From Dermanyssus gallinae (Eukaryota > Arthropoda > Arachnida > Mesostigmata > Dermanyssidae), in the NCBI GenBank assembly GCA_003439945.1, contig QVRM01005597.1, positions 517,001 to 581,000 of the forward strand: a stretch of DNA of 64,000 nt, given 5' to 3'. The position numbers were made by a program, and so were the translations under genes. Below, in pieces: positions 1 through 10,869 of this stretch (positions are counted from its first letter, which is position 1; each line of letters starts with the position of its first letter). A model generated the notes under the pieces. It was not told the origin of the DNA and made no database searches. It saw nothing but the letters and a program-made list of their open reading frames with translations.

Positions 1-500
1 CGGTCTTAATGCTGACATGCGGGCGCAGAAGCCCAGCGAGACGGCACTGCTGCTAGAGAAGCACACCCAGCGCCTTCACTTCTGTCCGAGGCTAGCTCTC
101 CTCACGTGCCCTTGCCATCAACCGCATCAGCCGACAATGTTCGGTCTGCCATACAAACGTGTCCGCAAAGCTCAGCTGCAGGCCTCGATTTCATCAGATC
201 ACGGCTTTTAGAAGACCTGCTGTCCTCCGCTCAAGAATCTGCCGCCGACCGGCTTGCAACTGCCCCGGCCGAAGTCGTTGATCTTCTTTGCCTGGGCTCG
301 CTTCTCTCGCAATGGTAGCCGCTCATCTTTAAAGCCCGACTATTCACTCTTAATTGGAAAGATGGCAGTGTGAAGGCCTATCGCATGCTCATCTGTAATC
401 CGGAGGCTGGCGGCAGCAATCTACCACCTGTTCACAGTGCGGTCAAAGCTTGGGCTCCGAATATGTTCCACTAAGTAAACTAATCAATCAATAAGAAGCC
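1..500. other. Unassigned left edge, possible LINE 3' tail
   Basis: Short frames are open here (for example 106-318 and about 330-472 on the plus strand), but I recognise no family. The segment ends at about 473-500 with an AATCAATCAATAA-type tail. This resembles the TTGATTGA/AATAAATGAA tails that end LINE copies at about 3450-3485 and 63655-63690, so it may be the 3' end of a truncated LINE. A terminal exon of a host gene entering from the left is an alternative. Confidence 0.25.
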
Positions 501-629
501 TTCCTGCCTTCTTCTGCCGCATTATTTCATAATGCATATCGTCTGCTACAGCGTTCGAAAGTGTCACGTAACTGATCAGCTCCGTACAAAACTTACAATT
601 TGTGTAATATAATCTCCTACATAGCAAGT

Positions 630-3485
630 ATGGCAAAGCCAGGAGACAAGCGTACATGCGAGGATTCAGATAGATCTATACGAGGAGAAAAACAGTGCAC
701 CATTTGTCAAAACTGTGAAAAGAGATCTCTCCTGTACGAGACTCTCGGTGAACGATGCTAATGATTGTGATAAACTAGACACAGTAAAATGTGAGAAATG
801 TGCGCCACCGGTGTCTGTCCCGGAGTCTGATATGGAAACAGATGATGCACTAGCTGATGCCGGCGCGCGTACGGGAAATTTAGCGCTGCTTAAGCAGTTA
901 TTATTGGAATTTGGGAACATGAAAGAGATACTAAATGAGTTATCTTCGGTAAACAAAAACCTCAATAAATTGGTCGACACGTTGTCTGTAACGAATGCGA
1001 AGCTATAATACATGCTCGCCGGATACAGCTGGAGACTCAGCCAGCAAAGAAATATTGTGCTCGTTCCGACGATCCTTCCATTTCTCGGGTTCGGATTGGA
1101 ACAGATATATAGCACGGGGTTTTTGGAAAGAATGACAGGCAACTGCATGCACATTCTGAGGTGAAGTCCAAGAAAAACATATATAAGCAGATTACAGCAA
1201 ATAAGTTCAAAAGTACCTTGGATTAAGTCAAAAAAGATCGAAACCCAGAAGCATGACTGGCCTGCGACCGAATTTTATATTCTGAGAAGAGTTATCATTA
1301 CTAACAAACTGTGACCATACAGTTTTACTCATCGGCGATTTTAATCAGCCAGAAATAAATTTGAAGACGCTCAGCGTGTTACGACCCTTAGACGAGAATA
1401 CAAATAAAGCCATCATACGTCTAAACCTCTTCGCCGTGCACGGACTCCAGCAACATGTTACAGTAGCAACACGTGTTGGCAGTCAACGCGATTCGCTACT
1501 AGACATTGTGCTTTGCAACGTGATTTGGTAGACGAAATTGCTGCACGGCCAAACCACCTGTTCTCTGATCATCGTATGGTTAAGTTCGTCATAACGGACT
1601 GCAAGCGCCCCAAGCAAACGTCAATAGCCAAGTTGGATTATAAAAAGGTAATTATGATGTCATGAAGCTGAACCTCGAGCTCACAAAACGGACCAGATTT
1701 TTTCAAAGTTGCTTCTCCGTGGACTATGTATACTAAACTTATTAAGTATCTGCACTTCCTAATTCAATTACATGTACCACAGCGGGCCTGTCGCACATCA
1801 TTAATTGACAGACAGATAATGAGCTCAACAATTGCCAGCTTCAGAAAATACTCAAAGCATACATTCGACAAAGGACCCTAGAAGAGCACGCTGTTATTCG
1901 AAACAGCGATGTTAACTCAATCCACAGATAATTTGTCCGCAAACAAATCTCAGTTCGTGACTATCTGGCGTCAATTATGCGACCCAATGGTTCACTAGCC
2001 TCCATTGATTACGAAAATGCAGAATTATTTAAAAAACATTCGCACGAATAAGGTTGTAGAGGATGTTGACGTCACATCCGAAAACCTGTTGAAGCACTTA
2101 AGGGCCTGAAATCTATAACAAGCGATACCCCATATGGGGGGCCGTCCATCGTGTTTAAGCAGCCCGGAATCTCGATAGGTCACTCATTAAGGTTGTTATT
2201 TCGTCGATCGCTTGAAGATCGCTTAAAGCTTTTATGCATGTGTTCGTGGTACTTCATGTCTGGAAGGCTAAAGTCACCTCTGGTTGCTCTCAAGGAACCA
2301 TTCTTAAGTCACTAATGTGTTTCTTTTACACTAAGCCGCTAAAGAATATTATTCCTGAAAACGTGCAATATAAGAGCTATGCACATGAGGTTAAATTATA
2401 TACGGAAAGGCGGACTCAGCAGAGGGCTGCAGAAAACTGCAGGATAACTGACAAGTAGTCCGTCTTGCTCGATCTGACACTATCGGTGGCAAAGTGAGTT
2501 GTACTTCATTTTGGTCACGGAAATGCCGATTACAGTTACACCATCGGTGGCCATCATCTTGCTTCGAAAAAAACTGATTAGACACGTTGGTGTAATGACG
2601 TCTGTTAACATGAAGTACGTTTTAGGAGCAACACAGAGAGCGAATTACACGTTAATTCATAATTTGGGATCTACATATATATTCAAGACAGTTTAATATG
2701 TACGTACTACCTATAATAACATATGCAGCCCTAGTCTGGAACCTATGTCTGAAGAAAGACCCGCGACTTCTAGACAAGATATGCTGCTAATATCGACGAA
2801 AAACTGCATGCAAGTGTGGAATCCCAAGTAATGACGTCTAGATTCCCAACATATTAAAGAGCTTGCGGAAAATTTGGTCGTGATACTCTTAAATATTGAG
2901 AAAAATCATACCGAACTGATGTTCAACATCATCCATACGACGACGCGTCCAATAAAGATATTTTTTTCAAAGTTCGTAGCGGCAAAACGAATTCGGAATC
3001 ATATGTTTCCATAGGGAGAGTCACCCTCCAACGTTATGAAAACTATGTTAACAGACTAAACAGACGCTGAAAGGCTGGAGGCTTTCCCATGGTGCAAGAC
3101 TACCGGCACGAATTTAGGGTTGCTAGGCGTTATTCCCGTAAGGCCCTATGTCTCAATTACTTGTTTTGAGGTGCAGACTGTTCGCTAACTTAAGTTCTTC
3201 CTGGACGACTTAAAGATAGCGTGCTGGCTTTAGAGTAGAGACGCTCCCGAACCTCAGCCTAACCGCTGGAGCACGCCAACAAATCGGGTACCCGTACGTA
3301 TTCTACACACCTGCCCATGAAACCCTTGGCGTGTGCAACGGGGCAATGCGGCTCCAGTTCGAGGAACCCCATTTAGAAATAGCTAGTCCCTACCCTGGAC
3401 CTTCAGTATTTGTGCACACGTTTGCAGGGACACAAATGTCATGTTCCGACATTGAATCAATGATTGATCACTTTGAATAAATGAA
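630..3485 (+). mobile_element. Degenerate non-LTR retrotransposon, Jockey/CR1-like
   Basis: The pieces follow the order of a LINE but are split by many frameshifts and stops. At 630-1008 there is a Cys-rich segment (CTICQNC, then VKCEKCAPP after a frameshift) followed by a leucine-rich, probably coiled-coil stretch, as in a LINE ORF1. At about 1318-1590 comes an endonuclease-like part with GDFNQPEI, RDSLLDIVL and SDHRMV. At about 2150-2840 are RT remnants, including YAHEVKLY where YADD-type catalysis would sit and ITYAALVWN typical of the RT C-terminal part. A tail containing GAATAAATGAATTA ends the copy near 3485. The catalytic aspartates are lost, so the copy is dead. The clade is inferred from motif style only. 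Confidence 0.75.
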
Positions 3486-3607
3486 TTATGCAAGTAAAGA
3501 CCTTGCTAAGAAAGAAACGATTCAGCTAATAGTGACCCAAAGGAGGGCTTCTCCATGAATATAAAATAGTGTGCTCTAGAATGAGTTGTGGTGGTATGTT
3601 TAAGTGA

Positions 3608-6600
3608 TTAATATGCAGTTGAATTAGCATTTAAGCTTACCTCGTCTATGGGCGGCGTATGCTCGTCCGAGTGCGGTTTTGCACCAATGGTTAAAATAAT
3701 AACGATGATCACAACGACGATAACGATAAAACCTATAATAAGCAATAGCTTCTTCCGTGTGCACGCACCGCGTACTGTAGTCTCAGTCGATCCTGATGCT
3801 GAACGAGATCCTGATGCAGCTCCAGATGAGGCCGTGCTTTCTTGACTGGACGATGAAGCCACTGGCTCCAAAGATATAACAACGCTTCCCGGACGAGGTG
3901 CCGCAGGTACGTCCTCAGGGGTCGTTACCTTGGCGAAAGGTGATGTACCCCTAAATGACAACTGTTCCAAATCTACAAAAGTGTACTTAGGATCCTCACG
4001 TTTTCGGCCCGGGGACCGTGGAGGACTCTTCTCGGGTAGGGGCGCCTTTTTCACTACTTTACGAGGTACCTTTCTCAACTGGACCTCATTTCGCAATGAA
4101 GCATCCTTTCGTAAAGAAGTCTCCTTTCGTAACGAAGCCTTCTTTCGTAACGAGGCCTTCTTTCGTACCGAGGCCTTCTTTCGTAACGAAGCTTCCTTTC
4201 GTAACGAAGTTTCCTTTCGTAACGAGGCTCCCTCGTGTTTCATCGAAGCCCGTCTTTCTCCTGACAACGCCTTGGGTTCTTCCGCTGAAGCATCGTCCTC
4301 TTTAGGCGGCAAATCTTCGTCCTGTGAAGTTTCGCCTCCATAGGATGAGGCGTCAGTTGAAAACAATTCGTCACTGGAGGCAACGTCGCTCACAGTAGAT
4401 GTCCTGGTTTCAGCTGATGAATGAGGTGCATCCGCATGGACTATAACCTTGACATCAAACGATGACGTCCTGGGTGATGCTCCGCTGGCATCAGGTGACG
4501 AGACATCCTCCTCGTCTGAAGCGGCCTGTTCGCCTTCAGGTGGAGTTAGTTTACCCTCTTCCACAGGAGTGGGTGAAGCTTCGGCATCAGATGGTGGAGT
4601 CTTGTCGTCATCTGCAGGAACCTCATCTTCCCGCAAAGATGCACTGTCTTCATCTGTTTCGACCGCTTGGTTTTCTGGGAACTGATCCCCCTCGTGTGGC
4701 AAAATCTCATCTCCTGTAGATAAAACTACGCCTTTGCTTTTGGTCTGGCTGATCTCATGTTCAGGTGACAAGTCCTCTGGTAAAAGCGTACGTGTCCTTA
4801 AAAAGCTAATTTTCTTGCGTTCTTCCTCCGGTGTTGTCGATATTCTCTGATCCTCAAATAACGCTTCTTCTGGAGATGTCTCTCGATCGATATGCAGTTC
4901 ATCCGGAGAAACTTCTTTCGTGTCGGACGATCGCGTACCTTCATATGCCGAAGATTCACGCAATAAAGCTTCGTCTTCGTAACGAGGCACCTTATCGACG
5001 CGCAAAGAGCGCCTTTTATCCTCACGTAAGGGAGACTCATCATCATAAGGCAAGAATAAGTCTTCATCTGGTGAGAGTTCGTCCTTGTCCAAGGAAACTA
5101 TATCCTTATGTATTGGGAATTCATAGATATGCTTTCTACTTAACAAAGCTTTTTTGTCGCGTAACGAAAGCTTTGGTTCAGCTAAGGCTGCTGGGTCTGC
5201 GCGCGATGAAACTCTAATCTTTGAAAGCTCAATTTTTTCTTCTCGAGTTTTTGAGTCACGTGTTGAAACCTTAGGCTTAAGCAATGATACCCTATCTGAG
5301 CGTGAAGAAACCTTGATAACGGGTGACTCAATTTTGTCCTCACGCGACAAAATTATTTTGCCACGCGAGGAAACTTTAGGCTCAATTAACTCATCTGCGT
5401 CTGATGGAATATGAATCCTGACTGGCTCAATTTTTTCTCCATGCGATAAACGCTTTTTGTCAAGTGTTGAGACTCTAGGTTTCGTGATCTCTTCGCGTGA
5501 CGAAACTCTTCTTTCACGTGACGAGACCTTGGATACTGGTAACAAGATCTTATCTGCGCCCGTTGAAACTTTAGCCTCTGGAGATTCAACTGTTTCCCTA
5601 TAGGATATATATTTTCGTGAAACAGTGGATTCACGTTTTGAGACTTTATCTGTGCGCGACGAAATACTAATCGTTGAGGATTCCATTTTTTCCGCACGAG
5701 ACGAAATTTTTTTATCACGCAATGAGATTTTTGGTTCGAGCTCTCCGCGTGAAACCCTAACTGCAGGTAACTCCACTTCCTCTCGGTCTGTGGGCGAAAT
5801 AACGTGTACGCTCTGTAACTCGGCGACTTCCTTACGCCGCGAACTTCGTTTGTCGCGGGAAGATGGCGTGGGCTCAAGAGGAAACATCTTATCTGCGCCG
5901 TAGGAAATTTTTAGCTCAGAAGGATCAGCTTGTTTTCTACGTAACGATTCAGTCTTCCGAGATAACGTCTTCTGATCAGTAGACGAAAGTTTGGGCTTTA
6001 GTGAAGATAGCTTATCGATGGGCAATGAACTCTTGACACCAGTTGGCTCATCTGTTTCTTCATGTGGCAAAAGTATTCTGTCACGTGACGATACTTTGGC
6101 TCTAGATACTGAGACCTTATCTGCAGGCGATGAAACCTTGATCTTCAGTGAATCGATCTTTTCCCCACGAGTGGAAATTTTTTTATCACGTGATGAGACT
6201 TCGGGTTCAACTAACTTATCTAGATCCGGAATCGACACCTTGGTTTCAGGTAGTGACTCAACCTTTTCTCTACGTAGGGAAATTTCGATGTCGCGAGATG
6301 AAACTTTGGGTTCGGCTAAATGGGTTTCATGTGCGCGCAATGAAACCCTAGCCTTCGATACTCTTATCTCCTCGACGCGCGACGAAAGTTTCCTATCATG
6401 CGACGAGATTTTGGGTTCAATCGAGGGTACTTCGTCTACGCGCGACAAAGCCTTCATTTCAGGCAACTCGACCTCTCCACGTGACGAAGTTGTCGTATCG
6501 CGTGATGAAACTCGGGGAGGTTCCAGTACCTGATCTGTGCGCGATGAAACCTTAGCCCTCGATAACTTTATTTCTTCCTCTCGCGATGAGACTTTTTTAT

Positions 6601-9022
6601 CGCGTGATGAAACTCGAGGTTCGAGTGGCTCTCCTGTGCGGAATGACACTTTCGTTTCACGCGATGAAACTTTCGGTTCGAGTAACTCGTCTGTGCGCAA
6701 TGATAGTTTCTTATCACGTGTTGAAACTTTCGGTTCGAGTAGCTCACCTGTGCGCACTGATACTTTATCATCACGTGTTGAAACTTTCGGTTCGAGTAGC
6801 TCATCTGTGCGCACTGATACTTTCCTATCACGTGATGAAAGTTTAGGTTCAAGCAGCTCACCTGTGCGCGAAGACACTTTCCTATCACGTGATGAAACTT
6901 TCGGTTCGAGCAGCTCACCTGTGCGCGATGAGACCGTAGCCTTCGAGAACTTACTTTCTTCTTTCTCGCGTGACGAAACCTTCCTGTCACGTGATGAAAC
7001 TTTAGGCTCAAGTAGCTCATCTTGGCGCGATGAAACCTTAGCCTCCGGAAACCTGATTTCTTCTTCTTTCTCGCGCGATGATGAAACTTTCCTGTCACGT
7101 GAAGAAACTTTAGGTTCTGCTGCCTCATCTGTGCGCGAGGACACTTTAGGTTCTCGTACTGGATCTGTGCGCGATGAAACCTTAGCCTTTGATAGTCTGG
7201 TTTCTTCTCCTTCGCGCGATGATGAAACTTTCCTGTCACGTGAAGAAACTTTCGGTTCTGGCACCTGATCTCTGTGCGAGGAAACTTTAGCTCTCGATAA
7301 TTTGATTTCTTCCTCGCGCGATGATGAAACTTTCTTATCACGTACTGAAACTTTCGGTTCTGGTACCTGATCTCTGTGCGAGGAAACTTTAGCTCTCGAT
7401 AACTTGATTTCTTCCTCGCGCGATGATGAAACTTTCTTATCACGTACTGAAACTTCCGGTTCTGGTACCTGATCTCTGTGCGAGGAAACTTTAGCTCTCG
7501 ATAACTTGATTTCTTCTTCGCGCGATGATGAAACTTTCTTATCACGTACTGAAACTTTCGGTTCTGGTACCTGATCTCTGTGCGAGGAAACTTTAGCTCT
7601 CGATAACTTGATTTCTTCCTCGCGAGATGAAAGTTTCTTGTCACGCGATGAAACTGTAGGCTCAAATACTTTATCTGTGCGAGGTGAAACATAGACTGTT
7701 GGTGGCATGATTTTTTCCTCACGTGACGATACTTTGGGTTGAAGGAACGGGGTCTCGTCTTTACGAGATGAGAGTTTGGGTTCAAGAAACGGGGTCGGGT
7801 CCTCACGGGACGGAGTTACTCTTCTGGTTGCCTGTACCGCTTCCTCACTCGATACGGGTGACGAGACTTTCGTCTCAGGTAGTGAGACTTTACGTCCAGG
7901 TAAAGTTTCTGTACGTGATGGTATGCTAACCTTGACCGATGGGATTTGAAGCACATCATCTTTATGAGACGATGAGACCTTATGTCTAGAAGTCGATGTC
8001 TTCATTTCCTGCAATCGGCTATGTTCTTCAGGCAGCGGCATCTTAGATGGATAAGATTTCACTTCACGCGACAAAGGCTTGCTTTCTGTTACAGGTTTTG
8101 TTCCTACCACTGAAACTTTGTGGTCGTGTGACGAACTGTCGGGTTTAGACGAGACAGTCTTGGATTCCTGTGTTGAGGATCTGGGCCTGCGAGACGATAC
8201 CTTGTCTCCAGGCAAAGGCAAAGAAGAAAGCTTTTCTTTGTGCAATGGCACTCTGCTTTCCGGCAGATCTTCCGACGGCTTAATTTCCGCTGGTGAACCT
8301 TCGTCTTTAAGCGAGACGCTTTCTCCTTCAGGCAACGGGGACTCACTTTTAGACGGCGATAGAGCTTCACTTCTAGGTGGTGACAGTCGTTTGCTTGTGC
8401 GCCCCGAAGCCCTACCTTTGGATGGCGAAGCCGCACTCAGATTTTCTTGAGTCTTTGACTGACGAGTCACTTCCTTATCAAGCGGCGACAACGCACTCTC
8501 CTTACGCGACGAGATCTTGTGCTGATGCGCGGTGGAGGGTACAGCCGGGCGGCCTCCGTCGTCAGAAGGAGACATATCACTCTGAGTTAGTGAGCTTTCG
8601 CCCTGCGGTCGTGAAGTCTTTGGCTGCGACGCTGTTTGTTTCCGACGTAGCGATGCCGTGTCTACGTGCGTAGGTTCGCTTCGTTTCTGCGACGGACCTG
8701 GATCGTGTTGCTGCAAGGTTGGATCCGTACGTGTGCGGGTACCCTTGTCTTCAACTGGGGGCTCCTGGCGCGACTGAACATCGACCTGTTTTGAGATCCT
8801 ACCACTGCGACGATCAGTCTCACTGCGGGTCGTCGAAGAAGGCTTGCTTTGTCGTGGCGGGGCTGGCATCGGACTCGAAGAGGTTTTGTGTGGCGTGGCG
8901 GCAGCCTTAGGCGGCGTGCTGTCCGGGGTGGACGCGCCACTGACTTGAGGTGAGCCATCTTCCTCCCCTTCTTTCGGTGCTTTCGCGACCGCCTCGCGAA
9001 GCTCCGCATCGTTTTCGCTCAT
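3608..9022 (-). CDS. Giant KVSSR-repeat protein with one membrane segment
   Basis: An unbroken 1,804-codon frame. The ATG at 9022 has a purine at -3 and an in-frame TAA two codons upstream, which supports this start. Residues 1-360 are Ser/Pro/Lys-rich and look disordered. About 360-1300 is a degenerate repeat of the KVSSRD/EPKVSSR type, with near-identical 34-residue units at about 449-585. About 1300-1590 is acidic (SPDE, DEDL). About 1594-1642 is a run of xASLRK hexapeptides. About 1757-1780 is a strongly hydrophobic segment (LLLIIGFIVIVVVIIVIILT) preceded by RKK. There is no signal peptide, so by the positive-inside rule the long N-terminal part should be cytoplasmic and the short tail lumenal or extracellular. 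A strong donor (GAG|GTAAGC) lies at residue 1794, and I see no AATAAA within about 200 bases downstream, so the last ten codons may be intronic. No family recognised; a cytoskeletal linker or a type II membrane protein are both possible. Confidence 0.82.
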   Translation of the reverse strand: MSENDAELREAVAKAPKEGEEDGSPQVSGASTPDSTPPKAAATPHKTSSSPMPAPPRQSKPSSTTRSETDRRSGRISKQVDVQSRQEPPVEDKGTRTRTDPTLQQHDPGPSQKRSEPTHVDTASLRRKQTASQPKTSRPQGESSLTQSDMSPSDDGGRPAVPSTAHQHKISSRKESALSPLDKEVTRQSKTQENLSAASPSKGRASGRTSKRLSPPRSEALSPSKSESPLPEGESVSLKDEGSPAEIKPSEDLPESRVPLHKEKLSSLPLPGDKVSSRRPRSSTQESKTVSSKPDSSSHDHKVSVVGTKPVTESKPLSREVKSYPSKMPLPEEHSRLQEMKTSTSRHKVSSSHKDDVLQIPSVKVSIPSRTETLPGRKVSLPETKVSSPVSSEEAVQATRRVTPSREDPTPFLEPKLSSRKDETPFLQPKVSSREEKIMPPTVYVSPRTDKVFEPTVSSRDKKLSSREEEIKLSRAKVSSHRDQVPEPKVSVRDKKVSSSREEEIKLSRAKVSSHRDQVPEPEVSVRDKKVSSSREEEIKLSRAKVSSHRDQVPEPKVSVRDKKVSSSREEEIKLSRAKVSSHRDQVPEPKVSSRDRKVSSSREGEETRLSKAKVSSRTDPVREPKVSSRTDEAAEPKVSSRDRKVSSSREKEEEIRFPEAKVSSRQDELLEPKVSSRDRKVSSREKEESKFSKATVSSRTGELLEPKVSSRDRKVSSRTGELLEPKLSSRDRKVSVRTDELLEPKVSTRDDKVSVRTGELLEPKVSTRDKKLSLRTDELLEPKVSSRETKVSFRTGEPLEPRVSSRDKKVSSREEEIKLSRAKVSSRTDQVLEPPRVSSRDTTTSSRGEVELPEMKALSRVDEVPSIEPKISSHDRKLSSRVEEIRVSKARVSLRAHETHLAEPKVSSRDIEISLRREKVESLPETKVSIPDLDKLVEPEVSSRDKKISTRGEKIDSLKIKVSSPADKVSVSRAKVSSRDRILLPHEETDEPTGVKSSLPIDKLSSLKPKLSSTDQKTLSRKTESLRRKQADPSELKISYGADKMFPLEPTPSSRDKRSSRRKEVAELQSVHVISPTDREEVELPAVRVSRGELEPKISLRDKKISSRAEKMESSTISISSRTDKVSKRESTVSRKYISYRETVESPEAKVSTGADKILLPVSKVSSRERRVSSREEITKPRVSTLDKKRLSHGEKIEPVRIHIPSDADELIEPKVSSRGKIILSREDKIESPVIKVSSRSDRVSLLKPKVSTRDSKTREEKIELSKIRVSSRADPAALAEPKLSLRDKKALLSRKHIYEFPIHKDIVSLDKDELSPDEDLFLPYDDESPLREDKRRSLRVDKVPRYEDEALLRESSAYEGTRSSDTKEVSPDELHIDRETSPEEALFEDQRISTTPEEERKKISFLRTRTLLPEDLSPEHEISQTKSKGVVLSTGDEILPHEGDQFPENQAVETDEDSASLREDEVPADDDKTPPSDAEASPTPVEEGKLTPPEGEQAASDEEDVSSPDASGASPRTSSFDVKVIVHADAPHSSAETRTSTVSDVASSDELFSTDASSYGGETSQDEDLPPKEDDASAEEPKALSGERRASMKHEGASLRKETSLRKEASLRKKASVRKKASLRKKASLRKETSLRKDASLRNEVQLRKVPRKVVKKAPLPEKSPPRSPGRKREDPKYTFVDLEQLSFRGTSPFAKVTTPEDVPAAPRPGSVVISLEPVASSSSQESTASSGAASGSRSASGSTETTVRGACTRKKLLLIIGFIVIVVVIIVIILTIGAKPHSDEHTPPIDEVSLNANSTAY
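3634..3644 (-). other. Candidate 5' splice site at end of giant ORF
   Basis: Read on the minus strand, the sequence is CGAG|GTAAGC with the junction between 3641 and 3640. This is close to the metazoan donor consensus and falls 13 codons after the membrane segment. If used, the open frame continues into exons at lower coordinates. None can be identified with confidence in 1-3600, which is largely a LINE relic on the other strand. Confidence 0.55.
4090..4240 (-). repeat. 18-bp tandem repeat coding xASLRK hexapeptides
   Basis: About eight units of an 18-base motif (plus-strand core TTTCGTAACGAAG) lie in frame within the giant ORF and encode variants of K-[AT]-S-[LV]-R-K. The unit length keeps the frame. 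It alternates basic and small residues and sits between an acidic stretch and the membrane-proximal region. Confidence 0.85.
7267..7675 (-). repeat. 102-bp near-identical coding repeats (34 aa)
   Basis: The start motif GATCTCTGTGCGAGG recurs at 7267, 7369, 7471 and 7573, an exact 102-base period. Each unit encodes 34 residues including EPKVSVRDKKVSSS, EEEIKLSRAKVSS and HRDQVP. Units differ at only a few bases, while flanking repeats of the same design are much more diverged. This points to recent in-frame expansion. Confidence 0.92.
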
Positions 9023-9065
9023 AGCTTACGCTAGCTTTGTGGCAGGCAAGCGAAGTTACAGCACA

Positions 9066-9080
9066 AGCATATATAGTGCT
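9066..9080 (-). promoter_or_regulatory. Possible TATA box upstream of giant ORF
   Basis: On the minus strand the sequence reads CACTATATATG, about 48 bases before the ATG at 9022. The spacing would give a 5' leader of about 20 bases. TA-rich sequence is common in this window, so the call is weak. Confidence 0.25.
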
Positions 9081-9473
9081 ATGCTGCCAGAGTGTATTTT
9101 TGTCGTACTTACGGCCGCTATGTCAGATATGTTTGCTATAGCTCAGAGCAAGACAGTATTTCCTGAGGAATGCCCACTATACAGCTGGTAACAAATAATT
9201 AAAAACTGGTTGTACTTGATTGAGCTAGAAGCTCATAGGCGGTTCCAATCCATTGTGCGCACAATATACAGCTAGCAAGCACGGAATTATGAAATCTTGT
9301 TCATTAGAACTCTCTAACTGTAGCGTGTCATGTCTGTAAAGTTGTTCTTAGGAAATACCTTACCACAACTGCTCAATGGGCCGAGATCACTTCCAGTGCT
9401 GTTATCTGGCCGACAACTGTTATCTGCAACTATACCTGAAGAGCGAGGACTTTATGCGAAAGCCGATAGAGAT

Positions 9474-9510
<37 letters not shown>

Positions 9511-9955
9511 GGACGTGTTTGTATATGTTAGGATACTGCAAACAAGATATTGTACATCGAGGTATTGCCAATTTTGCGGGCCAGAATGTCACTCAGACGA
9601 GCTCAGGCAATGCTTTTTTTCAATCAACGCCAGGTCCTTTAGATATTTAGATCTGAAGTGCAGAAGCGTTCTTTTAGCGGATTTTTACTAATAACTACGA
9701 CAGCTTTTACCAGAGTCAATAATATGCACGTCCTCCCTTCTGAGTGGAGGTATAGCCCGGCCGGAAAATTTGATCAGTTGGTACAACCACATATCGGCTC
9801 ATATTCACATATTTGCTAGGCTGTTCTACATCCTGTTTCGTCGCAATACTAAATAAATCTAAGCCGCGAAGTCAGATAAGAGCCCTGCGCTTGTTGTAGC
9901 GATAACGTCCACTGCTCTAAATTGAACTCTTTCTATTAAAGTCGGTAAACTCTAA
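9081..9955. other. Non-coding flank with a (TA)n tract
   Basis: This holds a (TA)n tract at about 9475-9507. The frame over it (9330-9650) has IYIY microsatellite translation and no recognisable domain. Nothing else could be supported. Confidence 0.5.
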
Positions 9956-9959
9956 CGAT

Positions 9960-10400
9960 TGCGAATTGCATACAGAGTGCCAGGCCGCGCCAGCCGTCAT
10001 TGGCCGTTTTCAGGGCTTTGTCCCTCTCCCTAAGCAGGCGTTGGATACACGAATGTTCCGGTCAAGATAGCCCTTGATGTACCTGGTCATGTACACAATG
10101 ATTGGCCTGTTTGGCCATTTAGGACCTGGAGGTTAGGGTGCTCCCGGCTCACCAAGAAGATTTCTTTGCCCTTGGTGAGGGCCAAGACAAGATCTGCTGT
10201 CCGAGATGCTCCAGTCCTAGACGTCGACCAGAGCTTTGTATGCGCGGCACTCTAACTAGGCTGGATTCCGGGCCAATACGGTGATATCGCGATCGTCAAG
10301 GGAGGTCTCCCAGCCCCAGTACGCCGTCGTATGCTCCGTTTCATAGCGGGAGGGAGATACTGAGCACTGTGGCACACCTGCGGTCATGTTGAAAGTAGTG
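9960..10400 (-). mobile_element. R1-like LINE reverse transcriptase relic
   Basis: Minus-strand translation, with frameshifts, gives GVPQCSVSPS (compare the GVPQGS RT motif), then DDRDITVLA around the catalytic block, then GYLDRNIRVSNACLGR and KALKTAN. That order matches the R1-clade RT palm and thumb (YLGVxLD ... KALKxAN). No frame is continuous. The 10400-10850 stretch to its right could be more of the same element, but I cannot show it. Confidence 0.5.
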
Positions 10401-10869
10401 TCGTAGTAATGAATTGGCTTCATATGAGTATTCCGTATATTTGTACATAGTTGAGATAATTTTCTGTGGAGGTTTTCAAGTATGACGCTCCAGGGGACAC
10501 TGTTAAAATAATGATTTACATGGAAAGGGAGGATTTAAACAGCTAAGCGTTCCGTCGCTAATTATTTATAAAGTGATTATCCTTTGCACTTGGTTGCGTC
10601 GAATCCCCATCCGCTAGAAGCTAGGTTAAATTAAATTGTGATTACTAGAAAATATAAGATCGTCTAAAACTTAGTGAACATTTGTAACGGGTAGAAGCGT
10701 CTGATGCCATCCAGTTATATCCATGTAGAGCCGGGGTCGCTGCCGTTAGCACCGCAGGCTCGAGGCGGTCGTTAAGTAAGCTGATCAATCGTGTTGTATG
10801 TTTTTGTCGGTGCCGTATCGTCCTGGGGTCTAAAGGGTATATAGAACAATCACGTAGTGCTATTTCCGT

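Noticed and set aside
6537..7806. Long frames on the plus strand (6537-7268) and in another minus frame (7806-6568) over the giant gene
   Set aside because: The 102-base and related repeats have lengths divisible by three and lack stops in several frames, so shadows stay open. They lack the membrane segment, a supported start and the full extent of the main frame.
9330..9650. 106-codon plus frame
   Set aside because: It crosses a TA microsatellite and has no domain or conservation signal visible.
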